Translations under genes and position numbers: made by a program
Source: Deroplatys truncata
Taxonomy: Eukaryota > Arthropoda > Insecta > Mantodea > Mantidae
Assembly: GCA_030765065.1 (NCBI GenBank)
Contig: CM060977.1
Location: forward strand, 161,085,052-161,149,051
Direction: 5' to 3'
Length of the DNA stretch: 64,000 bases
Part shown: positions 55,033 through 64,000 of the stretch, piece by piece
How positions within the stretch are numbered: position 1 is the stretch's first letter
Layout of the letters: the number at the start of each line of letters is the position of its first letter
The notes under the pieces: model-generated
Seen by the model: only the letters and a program-made list of their open reading frames with translations
What the model was told of the DNA's origin: nothing
Database searches by the model: none

Positions 55033-55977
55033 TTATTGTGGATTGTTGAGGTGTTTTCTTCTACCGTAGGAGGGGATGCGGACTAATGGGGGTAATGGAG
55101 GTAGGAGAGGTTGCATATGATCAAAATTTAGCCTTCTCCGTGTGACACGCCTTCGAATCGCGTGTACATTTCTGAAATGGGGTGGTGATGCTTGCAATGG
55201 TATAATGCCTGATAGCGGTGAAATATGCTGTGACTGTGGTGATAATGCATGGGTGTGTTTTGTTTTTTTCGGCGTCGGGTGAGTGAGATCAATGATCTCT
55301 ATGTTATTGTGATTAATGCGGGGTGGTGAAATCTCAATGATATGAATTGTGGTTTGGGATGATATTGATCTAGGACGTGTAGTAATGGTGATGGTAGTGG
55401 GGGTGGTGGTGGCGGTGGTGGCAGCGGTGGTGGCAGCGGTGGTGGTGGTGGTGGTGGTGTTGGTGGTGGTTTGTGAATTCAAATCGTATGGATTTATGTT
55501 TTGGTGTCGGATGTTTGTGAAATGCTGATGTCTTCGGGTGAAAAGATTTGGTTCAGAGGGTGGGGAATGTCTTCGGGTGAAAAGATTTGGTTCAGAGGGT
55601 GGGGAATGTCTTCTGGTGAAAAGATTTGGTTCAGAGGGTGGGCAATGTCTTCTGGTGAAAAGATTTGGTTCAGAGGGTGGGGAATGTCTTCGGGTGAAAA
55701 GATTTAGTTCACAGGGTGGGGAATGTCTTCGGGTGAAAAGATTTAGTTCAGAGGGTGGGGAATGTCTTCGGGTGAAAAGATTTGGTTCAGAGGGTGGGCA
55801 ATGCCTTCGGGTGAAAAGAATTGGTGCAGTGTCTGTGTATTGGTTAAATTCCTGATGATTATGATAGTGTGATGAGTGTTGATCTAAGTGGACTAAATCC
55901 TTTAGAAATTTCTCCATGATGGAGATGTCGCAAGCGACTGCTGCACTGTAGGGTTTCCTTGTCACTGTATTCTCCAT
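55033..55977 (-). CDS. repeat-rich basic nuclear-type protein, 314 aa (right arm)
   Basis: Copy of the left-arm 310-aa protein. The 13-residue FTRRHSPPSEPNL repeats, EIIDLTHP motif and RRRVTRRR segment are unchanged. The only difference seen is four extra residues (AATT-type) in the ACC/GCC-coded Thr/Ala run, a 12-bp gain that keeps the frame. The ATG at 55977 follows the mirrored splice acceptor. Unknown function. Frame-preserving length change in both repeat tracts argues for selection on the frame, but two copies are too few to be sure. Confidence 0.6.
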   Translation of the reverse strand: MENTVTRKPYSAAVACDISIMEKFLKDLVHLDQHSSHYHNHQEFNQYTDTAPILFTRRHCPPSEPNLFTRRHSPPSELNLFTRRHSPPCELNLFTRRHSPPSEPNLFTRRHCPPSEPNLFTRRHSPPSEPNLFTRRHSPPSEPNLFTRRHQHFTNIRHQNINPYDLNSQTTTNTTTTTTTAATTAATTATTTPTTITITTRPRSISSQTTIHIIEISPPRINHNNIEIIDLTHPTPKKTKHTHALSPQSQHISPLSGIIPLQASPPHFRNVHAIRRRVTRRRLNFDHMQPLLPPLPPLVRIPSYGRRKHLNNPQ

Positions 55978-56583
55978 TTCTAGAGTATGCGTAAAAGAAA
56001 CATTCAAATTAGGGAATCTTTCAGATTTGATAGCTTATTCATGTAATAATGCATGTACTTGCTTAAAAATTAAAGTCAGAAGATGTGTAAGAATCTAAAA
56101 ATTGAATTTAATTTCATTACAGGTGCTAATTAAAAATAGAGGAAGTAAAAAATCAATTCTAGAAACATCATGAGTATTACAGTCTCGATTATCTCTATCG
56201 TGATATTATTGATTGCTGAAATCGATGTGATGATTTATGATTAATATATAGCTCGCTCAGTGTATGCATTTAGCCTGCCTATATATATATGAAACGTATC
56301 ACTTGGTGTAGTTAAGTAGTTGTAAATGTGTTGCTTAAAGAGAAATATTTAATGTCATGCAATGAAGGATGATTACAAATGAATGGCTAAATGATAAGGC
56401 AACATAAGCAATTTCTTACCTTGCAAAGTGTATATCCAATTGATGATAAAAATGAAGAACTCTTTTCCAAAAATAGTATTGAATCACTTCAAAAGGTTTT
56501 TAAACTCTGTGGTTTCTGTCCAGAAACTGTCGCAAGTATAGAGCCCCTTTATGAAAACTGTGAAATGCGGGCAATGTAGAGGG

Positions 56584-56591
56584 TTTATATA
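56584..56591 (-). promoter_or_regulatory. TATA box, right arm
   Basis: Mirror of 44538-44545 (reads TTTATATA on plus). The predicted leader exon runs to a donor at about 56419. Confidence 0.6.
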
Positions 56592-56731
56592 GTGCGTCTT
56601 TCAATATTACGCCCCCTCCGCATTGGTTAAGGAAAGAAAAATCATTTTAGTAGCTTCTGGCAGTTCATTGGTGAGAAACAGGGAGGGATGAATGTCACAT
56701 GCCCTTGACAATCTGGGAATGTATGCAATTA

Positions 56732-56811
<80 letters not shown>
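56732..56811. repeat. (ATT)n microsatellite, right arm
   Basis: About 25 units, versus about 14 in the left arm. Confidence 0.9.
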
Positions 56812-56814
<3 letters not shown>

Positions 56815-57196
56815 TAGACCGTCTAAATGAGTATGAAACTCTTGCCGCCAGCATAGGGATGAGATCCATATCCCACGTGCATCTGAGAGGGAGGCTTTAA
56901 ATGAATGATAAATGTCAAAAGTTAACATGTATTATTTTACGGTGTGAGCATGTATACGGGTGGGACTTCTATTTTTCGTGAGAACTGTTAAGATAAATTG
57001 CCCTTAGACAGGAAATTGTAAATCTTCATGAACTTAAGTAACTTAAGGGAGGGAATTTATTGATGGTGCAGCTGCCTTTGGGTGTGCTGTTAATTAAGTA
57101 ATAAAGACATTGTTCAATTACTGTTTATTGTATGAATCATACACCTCGTGGGAAAAAAGATATAAGCCATCTTTCCCGCTGTTATAACTAAGTATT

Positions 57197-57575
57197 TTAA
57201 ATTTCTCTACTATGTAGAGTAAGTAAGGGAAGTATTGTATTCCACGCGAAAATTCGATACCGAGATTTCACCGGATATTTATGTTTTGAGCCCCCTGTTT
57301 TATTGAGTCCTATTTTCGAGATATTGCTTGTTATTCCCTTAAATTTCCCAATAATTATATTTTTTCTCGAATTCGTTATTCATCTTTTTATGTCCTAGAC
57401 ATGTAAAGAGAATGGAATGCGTCACATAGCAACCAGCTCTTAAACGATTTGACTAATGCTTAAAGCCTACCATTTTCCTCTTGCACCTAGTAGAAGCAAA
57501 GCAGAATAAGCGTTTGTAGAAAAAAGTTTGTACAAGAGTAGAGAAAGTCATGTGAGTGTAACATATGAGAATTTT
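57197..57575 (-). repeat. family A copy, internally deleted, right arm
   Basis: Mirror of 43590-43964 with the same internal deletion. Confidence 0.85.
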
Positions 57576-58585
57576 TTTAAAATGTGATTCGTTTTTATGT
57601 CACTGTACATACACCTTGTAACAGTGTAATTAGCTATCTCTATAATGAAACTTTTTTCATTATAATTTAATGTGTGTTTGACTCTCATGCAGTTTTAATG
57701 AAAAATCAATAGCCGGCTGGATACTGCCAGATATGAATTACAAATGTTAGTTCTGTAACCTTATGGCATCTAGCGTAGATAAAGCGAACTTTTACAATGG
57801 TGTGGGAGTCCTTATATGAGAGGGAAAAAAATCAATACCGTGAATAGATCCCCCCGCTTATGCGAAGGGTGAGTCAATAGCCTTAATTACCCGGCCATTA
57901 TAGATGACTGTCTGTCTCAAAAATTGCTATACTGTAGCGTGTTAAGCCTGATTATGAGTGGATATGTGTGTGTGTATGTGTGTGCATGAGAGAGAGAGGT
58001 GCGATATATTATCGTAACCTTTAAACGCTAACTCATGGGAGGTAGAGGTGCTTGCAACAGATACTCAATACATACATATTTTTGATAACCCTGTACTCTT
58101 TATCCATAGTAGGGTGAACGTTCTTTCGGGATACACTATACCTCAATAATTGAATCTCCAGACAGAATAGTCAGGCGATCGTCTTTTAAACTGACGTGGA
58201 GGGAGACCTCCCTGTATACATACACGGTTTTAAGTAGCATGTTATTCATGTCGTAGAAAGCAACAAATCTCGGTAGGATGGTGAAAATTAAACCTTTTGA
58301 CTCGTTAGGAGCGTTCGCCACAAAAATTGAAACTTGTATTTTTTTATTTGATGTATATGATTAGAATTAACACTGTGTACTTTATAGCGGGTGAATCATG
58401 TCTCATAGCTGACTGGAAATGCAGACATTATTTTGATTACCTCCTCCCACCCAAAGCCGAGGAGGATGGGGACCTTTAAATGCTTCTTCTTCAACACGTG
58501 GACATGTAAGCGACCCTCGCAATTACCAACTCCAGCAGTAACCATTAATATATCCAGAAGACTCATGCACTATAGGTCCCCTTTG
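57576..58585. other. right-arm region, possible 61-codon frame
   Basis: Mirror of 42576-43585. A minus-strand frame at 58321-58136 begins at GTG and reads LIFTILPRFVAFYDMNNML...VSLHVSLKDDRLTILSGDSI, without ATG. It might be an exon of a protein. In the left arm a missing T shifts it. No family recognised. Confidence 0.35.
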
Positions 58586-58922
58586 CCTGAAAGACCAATT
58601 GAACCAAGTGAACCAATTAAAAAGCCATAAATTGATCCAGAAAATACACGCTACTTGGGTCGGCTTTACATGAAAGACCAATTGAACCAAGTGAACCAAT
58701 TAAAAAGCCATAAATTGATCCAGAAAATACACGCTACTTGGGTCGGCTTTACATGAAAGACCAATTGAACCAAGTGAACCAATTAAAAAGCCATAAATTG
58801 ATCCAGAACATACATGCTACTTGGGTCGGCTTTACATGAAAGACCAATTACAGCCAATTTAAATCAATTAAGCCAATTAAAAAGCCATAAATTTGATCCA
58901 GAAAATACAATATACAACTACT
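58586..58922. repeat. subterminal 83-bp tandem repeats, right arm
   Basis: Mirror of 42241-42575, ending CAATATACAACTACT at the element's right edge. Confidence 0.85.
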
Positions 58923-58928
58923 CATATG
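58923..58928. repeat. target-site duplication, right (CATATG)
   Basis: CATATG followed by TTTAAGATATTTTTATGAC, the normal continuation of family A from the left side. Confidence 0.9.
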
Positions 58929-59418
58929 TTTAAGATATTTTTATGACAAATGAAATGTATATCTCGAGTTTTGTGGGATGCCTCCAAAAGTATTCTTCAT
59001 TGAACGACTTTTGCATACTGGTAAACCATAAGAGATGCACAAAAGTTTACTACACAAAAATGTAGATCGCGTTAAAATACAAAATTTATGCCATATACAT
59101 TTTTTATTGAGTGTACCATTTTCGAGATATTGCTTGTTATTCCCTTAAATTTTCCAATACTTATATTTTTTCTCAAATAGGAATTCGTTATTTTTTTGTC
59201 CTGGTAATGGAAAAAGAATGGAATACTCCACATGACAACTAGCTCTTAAAATATTTGACTATCGCTTAAAGCCTACCAATTCCCCTTGCATCTACAAGGA
59301 AAATAGCAAGAAGAATAACTTCTCGATATCTCGATTAACATGAAGCATGTGGAGAATAAGCGTTTGTAAAAATAGTTTGTACAAGAGTAGAGAAAGTCAT
59401 GTGAGTGTAACACAGAGA
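58923..59418 (-). repeat. family A copy (reversed), part beyond the palindrome
   Basis: Continues the copy interrupted at 42240 and ends GAGAAAGTCATGTGAGTG with TAACACAGA. The two halves plus one CATATG make a continuous copy. Confidence 0.87.
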
Positions 59419-59640
59419 TTTTTACGATTAAGATGCATGTCTTCTAAGTTCACTGATCTGCTTTTATATAATAGGTTTATATATTAACCAAGATAGGCGT
59501 ATTTTATTAATTATTTCATATTTTTATTAAACTTTATCAACAATTATTGATTTGAAAAGTAACCAACAATGTTATTAATGTCAAAATAGATTCACAACAT
59601 TTAGAGATTTTTTATCATCCTAACACTTATCTACAATAGT
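59419..59640. other. no recognisable gene
   Basis: Short AT-rich spacer. Confidence 0.25.
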
Positions 59641-60115
59641 GCCTAAAAAAACGGGTCATTTGCGAGGGGCGTAAGTGCTTACCTTTGAGTTGGAGGAACA
59701 TGTGAAAATCACTTGGGGCAAGCTCCGGTGAATACGGAGGATACGAGAAAACTTCCAAGTTGAATCTTGACCCAGGCGGAGCTCAGAAGATTCAACTGGG
59801 AAGTTTGTTCGCATCCTCCATATTCACCAGTTGTTTTTCCAAGTGATTTTCAGATCATCATGGAGGTAAGCACTTTAACACCGTGACGAAGATCAATCAG
59901 AAGTGAACAGCTGGTTGCGAGCAAAGGACCCGACCTGGTAAAACAATGGCTTGGAAAAACTTGTGTCATTTCCCCAAAAATGCTTGGAAAAACATTTTGA
60001 CTATGTAAAAAAGTAACAGAAGGATTATACAATATAAATAAAATTAATTCAACATGATCAATTGTGTGTAATGTTTTTTATAAAATAGGGAAACCTACTT
60101 ATTGGACAACCCTCG
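59641..60115. pseudogene. mariner transposase fragments, tail to tail
   Basis: At 59670-59873 two inverted ~85-bp arms (GTGCTTACCT...AAATCACTTGG and its inverse) both match the mariner block EVFSYPPYSPELAPSDF: reversed in the left arm, forward in the right (EVCSHPPYSPVVFPSDF). The right piece continues to a decayed C-terminus and ACAACCCTCGTATA near 60100-60114, a mariner-type terminus. Stops throughout. An inverted duplication arose within an old mariner copy. Confidence 0.65.
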
Positions 60116-61302
60116 TATATAAGCAAATGTAATTCATCGTATATAAGCCCTTCAAAGCAAAAATGGAGAAAACAAACTCGCATATGTTTGCAAAGAAAGA
60201 AAACACATAAATTTGAGAGCACGAAGCTGCTATACTTAACAGAAGAACCAATTTGTAGAGCAAAATGTCCCCTAAAAGGTGGGCTAAAGCTTATCTTTCT
60301 ATACTAAAGTGTATAGGAGTTGTTTGTGTAAAATGATGCAGAGTTTACAGTACAAAATAGCATTGCGGTAACATATTTAAAAATAAAAGTATGTTGCCTA
60401 CAATAGTAAAACATATATCAATTAAAGAGGAAATTTCAATTTATAAGTCTGCACACAACTACTAAAAATGTCATTTGTTTGGCAATTTTCGCTATTTACT
60501 CTCGCCTTAAATCAGCATAAAAGGCATTTCTAATGTTTTACAAACTTAAATTTTCTTTATTGTCTCCTTATTATTGTTTATGTGAATGTTATAGTTTTTG
60601 TTATTCTTGTTGTTGATAATCTAGTGAATGGGATCATTTCAAACGGCATGTGCGTCTCAAAGTATTAAATACTAGCAACACAAAAATGTCCCTGTGTCAT
60701 ATAAGTTGTTTCGTGTTAAAGAAGGTATTGCCAAATGCGGTATATTTAGCCATAACGCGGATACATTTGAAACGCTGGTTACGACCTTCACTAGCATGAA
60801 GGAACGCCTTTGGAGAAAGAAACGATGGCCCATAGATTAGATCGGCACGGAGTAAACAGGTTGGCTGCAGTGAGTATGTAGTAACATTTATCACAAGCAT
60901 TGGTTATCCTTAAATGGGTGTTATTGCCGACATTAGCTAGAGGAAAGAAAAAAAATTGTCAGCTGTGTTAATTACGCTGTTATGCAAAATGAGTCAGCGA
61001 ATTTGCATTTCACCACCAGCATCACATCAAGTTGTAGGCCAAGGGTCGCCTTCAGATTTCTAATAAGAGCAATACAAAGTTATAAACTTCAAACTTCATT
61101 TGTTTTGCTTAAGTGATTCCAGTTTTGAAGCGAAAGCTTGTTGCTATGCTAATACTTCTGGAACTCTAAATTGATATCAGAAGATGCAGATGTTGGTTTT
61201 GCCTTTAATTGGAGAACATCACACTACTACATGCTACTAATGAAAACGGAGAGGAAGTAAGTAAACGACCCATATTTGGTGTCATGATGACAAAAAAGAA
61301 AA
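60116..61302. other. no recognisable gene
   Basis: About 1.2 kb of AT-rich sequence. Short frames only (67 codons at 60900-60697, no motif). No repeat structure seen. Confidence 0.4.
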
Positions 61303-62139
61303 TCTTATGTGTTACACTCACATGCCTTTCTCTACTCTTGTACTAGCTATTTTTACAAACGCTTATTCTCCATATGCTTCATGTTAATCGAGATACGAAG
61401 ATGTTAATCTTATTGCTAATTTTCTTGTAGATTCAAGGGGAATTGGGAGGTTTAAGCGATAGTCAAATATTTTAAGAGCTGGTTGCTATGTGGAGTATTC
61501 TATACTCTTTGCATTACCAGGACAAAAAAAAAAATAACAAATTCCCATTTGAGAAAAAGTATAAGTATTGGAAAATTTAAGGGAATAACAAGCAATATCT
61601 CGAAAATGGTTCACTCCACAAAAGAAATGTATATGACATAAATTGTGTATTTTAACGCCATCTACATTTTTGTATAGCAAAATTTTGTCTATCTCTTATG
61701 GTTTACCAGTTATGCAAAAGTTCTTCACAATGAAGAATACTTTTGGAGACATTCCCAGAAAATTCAAGATATACATTTTATTTGTCATGAAAGTATCATA
61801 AATATATATTTTAATCAAAATCGTTATATCCATTTTCGAGAAAATTAAAATTTTCGAAAAATGTTCCATGTAAAGGGTAATCTGGGGTGGGGGATTTTCT
61901 TGAAAACCTTCGTGTCGCATCTCTGGAAGATACTGAACCTAAATACCAAGTTTGGTGTTTATCCGACTTCGTTTCTGAGTTACGCTGTTCACAGACAGAC
62001 ACACAACGCACATGTTTCCAAAAATCCTTTTTTTGGACTCAGGGGGTCTTAAAACATGTATTTCCGGTGAAATCTCGGTATCGAATTTTTGAGCGGAATG
62101 CAATACTTGCCCTACATACTATACGTAGTAGAGAAAGTA
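61303..62139 (+). repeat. family A repeat
   Basis: Forward copy preceded by AAAAAAGAAAA, running from TCTTATGTGTTACACTC to TAGTAGAGAAAGTAA. It has a shortened CA tract and a small deletion in the CATATG region (AAATATATATTTTAATC). Confidence 0.87.
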
Positions 62140-62564
62140 ATAAGGGCAGGCGACTTATTATTATTCACTGACCTACGTAAATGAAAAATGTATATCAAGA
62201 ACACTGATAACTCACTGGAGCTTATACATTTAGCTGCCATATGTTACGTTGCCAACGTTACATAACTGAAGGGGAAATATTATATAAATGAAAATTCTGC
62301 AAAGCATACTCATTAAAAGCTGATATTAATAAATTACAAAGCGGTTTTATAAAATAATTACATGTGTTTCCAAAACTTTAACGAACATAAACACATTCTC
62401 ATCAGCACAACAATTTCAACAATACAACAGCTGATTTAAGCGGAGATTAAAAGTCCAATCCTACCAATGTTATATCTGTAAATTCATAGCCCTCTGTCTC
62501 ATGAACTGCTTAAGATATCAGATTGAACTTTTAACACGATGTAGTTGTATCGATTTTCTTTTAT
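62140..62564. other. no recognisable gene
   Basis: Unassigned AT-rich spacer. Confidence 0.3.
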
Positions 62565-63831
62565 AAAGATTGTTTCAACATGGGTGTCCTATCTTTATTG
62601 TGGCCGTTGTTATTGAGTTACAGCAGTCATTTTTTTCATGTGGTTACAGCTGTTATTGACAAATAGCCATGGAACGTTACAGCATTCAGAAACACGTAGA
62701 AATTGTGAAAATTTATTATCAAAATGGATAATCTGTTCGACAAACCTTCCGTGTATTGCGTGTAGTTTACGGTGTGCATAATCGTCCCTGCGAGAGAACG
62801 ACTCCACGTTTGATCGATAAATTTGAAAGAAGTGGTTCTGTCAGCGATCACAGAACGCCTGTACGTAATCGACGTAAGCGCTCCAACGAAAACATAGGCG
62901 AGAGTGTACGCGAACGGAAACAAATCAATTGCTCGTCGAGCGCAAGAATTGAGGCTTTCGCCGACCACAACTTGAATTCTGCATCTGGACTTGAAGTTTC
63001 ATGCATAAAAAATGGTGCTAACTCAAGAACTAAAGCCCAACGACCATAGGTTGCGCCGCATATTCGCTGACTGGGCTATGGCGCAATTGGAAGCTGACCC
63101 GGATTTTTGTCGAAAAATCATCTTCAGCGACGAAGCCCACTTTTGTGTGGATGGTTGTATTAACAAACAAAATTGCCGCTATTGGAGCAATGCAGATTCA
63201 AGAACGACCACTTCATCCCCATAAGGTTACTGTGTGGTGTGGATTTTGGTATGGTGGCATGATTGGTCCATATTTTTTTCCAAGATGAAGATGGAGAAGC
63301 TCTAACTGTCAATGGAGAAAGATACCGGGCTCTTATAAGGGACTATTTTTGGTCTCAATTGGATGGTATGTATCTCAGAAACATCTGGTCCCAGCAAGAT
63401 GGTGCCACGTCATACTGTACTCGAAACAATCGATCTTTTGAAGGTGAAGTTCATAGGTTTCATCATTTCCAGTGGTGGTGATGTTAACTGGCCCCCGAGG
63501 TCATGTGATTTAACGCCGTTGGATTACTTCTTGTGGGTTATGTTAAATCTCGAGTTTATGTCAACAAGTCAGAAACAGTAAATGATCTTCTGAATAACAT
63601 CACGCGTGTTATTCGTGAAGTTGGACCTAATTTACGTTCTTCTGTCATTGAAAATTGGGTCAACCGTATACGCGCAATCCATTGAAGTCGCGGCGGTCAC
63701 TTAACTGATGTTCTCTTCCACACGTAATGATATTAATTATGTTCCAAAATGAAAAAGAAATAAACCTCTATCATTTATAGAACCTGTTTTATTTAAGTTC
63801 AAAGATAGGACACTCTTGTTGAAAGACCCTA
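62565..63831 (+). mobile_element. mariner-superfamily transposon, decayed
   Basis: Left end AAGATTGTTTCAACA with GGGTGTCCTATCTTT; right end AAAGATAGGACACTCTTG with TTGAAAGACCCT. These are inverted with a few differences. About 1.27 kb, so near full length, with a broken transposase inside. Confidence 0.85.
62670..63684 (+). pseudogene. mariner-superfamily transposase, frameshifted
   Basis: Starts MERYSIQKHVEIVKIYYQNG and soon meets a stop. Then in several frames: FERSGSVSDHRTPVRNRR, IIFSDEAHFCVDG (first Asp), VWCGFWYGGMIGPYFF, IWSQQDGATSYCT (second Asp), NWPPRSCDLTPLDYFLW (third Asp), and INHV-type tail SSVIENWVNRIRAIH. All three catalytic Asp remain but the frame is lost many times. Resembles the QQDGAT/NWPPRSCDLTPLDYFLWG group abundant in insects. 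Confidence 0.85.
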
Positions 63832-64000
63832 TACAATACGTTTATTAAGGAAGGTATGGCTTTATTCTTAATTATACCATCTTACGATTTAAATTATCAG
63901 CAGTAGTTTTTTTTAAAAAATAACATCTTTATTAACACCAAAGTAGGTCCACAATACGACTTAGGAGTTGCTTTTATCGCCCTAAAATTTCATTGGGCTA
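63832..64000. other. no recognisable gene
   Basis: Edge of the window; nothing seen. Confidence 0.3.

Larger units (their letters stand above)
42241..58922. mobile_element. giant palindromic transposon (~16.7 kb)
   Basis: Two nearly identical inverted arms, 42241-50360 (8,120 bp) and 50782-58922 (8,141 bp), are separated by a 421-bp minisatellite. The outer ends AGTAGTTGTATATTG and CAATATACAACTACT are exact inverses. A 6-bp duplication CATATG flanks it, and removing element plus one CATATG restores the family A sequence. Each arm holds 83-bp subterminal repeats, a deleted family A copy, a TATA-driven gene model, a 24-bp minisatellite and a zinc-finger gene. No transposase, integrase, DNA polymerase or capsid gene is recognised. 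The 5'-AG ends and 6-bp duplication resemble Polintons; IS3EU elements also make 6-bp duplications. Non-autonomous or a new type. Confidence 0.9.

Noticed and set aside
42241-58922. Palindrome as a hairpin-read or assembly artefact
   Set aside because: An artefact would lead back into the reverse complement of the same flank. Here the two flanks are the two different halves of one interrupted repeat, a 6-bp duplication sits exactly at the ends, and the arms differ in three repeat lengths. A long-read check remains worthwhile.
42241-58922. Calling the element a Polinton/Maverick
   Set aside because: Only the 6-bp duplication and AG ends fit. I found no protein-primed DNA polymerase B, retroviral-type integrase, ATPase, protease or capsid frame in either arm.
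61861-62052. Recurring ~75-codon frame (MFHVKGNLGWGDFLENLRVASLE...) in many family A copies
   Set aside because: It is present because the copies are related DNA, but the frame shifts in different copies at the CA microsatellite, stops at differing places, and the reverse strand is equally open. No coding constraint is visible.

Overview
This is eukaryotic and almost certainly insect DNA. It is AT-rich, and I see no host gene, rRNA or functional tRNA in it. It carries at least seven Tc1/mariner-superfamily copies, two non-LTR retrotransposons, tRNA-derived SINEs, fold-back repeats and about 20 copies of one interspersed repeat (here 'family A'). The species cannot be read from the sequence.

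Layout. Positions 1-1258 hold a mariner relic and 2212-3060 a Tc1 relic. From 3.3 to 21.9 kb lie many copies of family A, roughly 0.85 kb, with a short inverted repeat near both ends, a CA microsatellite and an A-rich internal site. Between 7.2 and 16.6 kb an old non-LTR reverse transcriptase has been cut into four pieces by three family A insertions. One insertion is a three-deep nest of A copies inside each other at the same A-rich site (8504-11037). Another (11553-16353) was itself invaded by a younger non-LTR element on the minus strand (11888-15858) with an open 1,100-codon EN/RT frame. From 22 to 41 kb there are SINEs, LTR-like repeats, three fold-back structures and further Tc1/mariner relics. 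From 59.6 to 63.8 kb there are more mariner relics and one more A copy.

The main find is at 42241-58922: a 16,682-bp almost perfect palindrome with arms of about 8.12 and 8.14 kb and a 421-bp spacer of 29-bp minisatellite. It interrupts a family A copy at CATATG, which is duplicated at both edges, and the uninterrupted target is readable in other A copies in the same window. It is therefore a real insertion with a 6-bp target-site duplication and termini beginning 5'-AG, features shared with Polintons/Mavericks, but no polymerase, integrase, capsid or protease is visible. Each arm carries two convergent gene models. One is TATA-driven with a 5' leader exon and a spliced second exon, encoding a 310-314 aa basic, repeat-rich protein with a SUMO-interaction-like motif. 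The other encodes a 188-aa BED-like CCHC zinc-finger protein. Between them lies a 24-bp minisatellite made of three GGTTA motifs per unit, which is the insect telomere pentamer permuted. The arms differ mainly in lengths of simple or tandem repeats.

The genes do not form a host pathway. The window is a record of successive transposition: old reverse transcriptase, then family A, then nested A copies and the younger LINE and SINE, and finally the giant palindrome.
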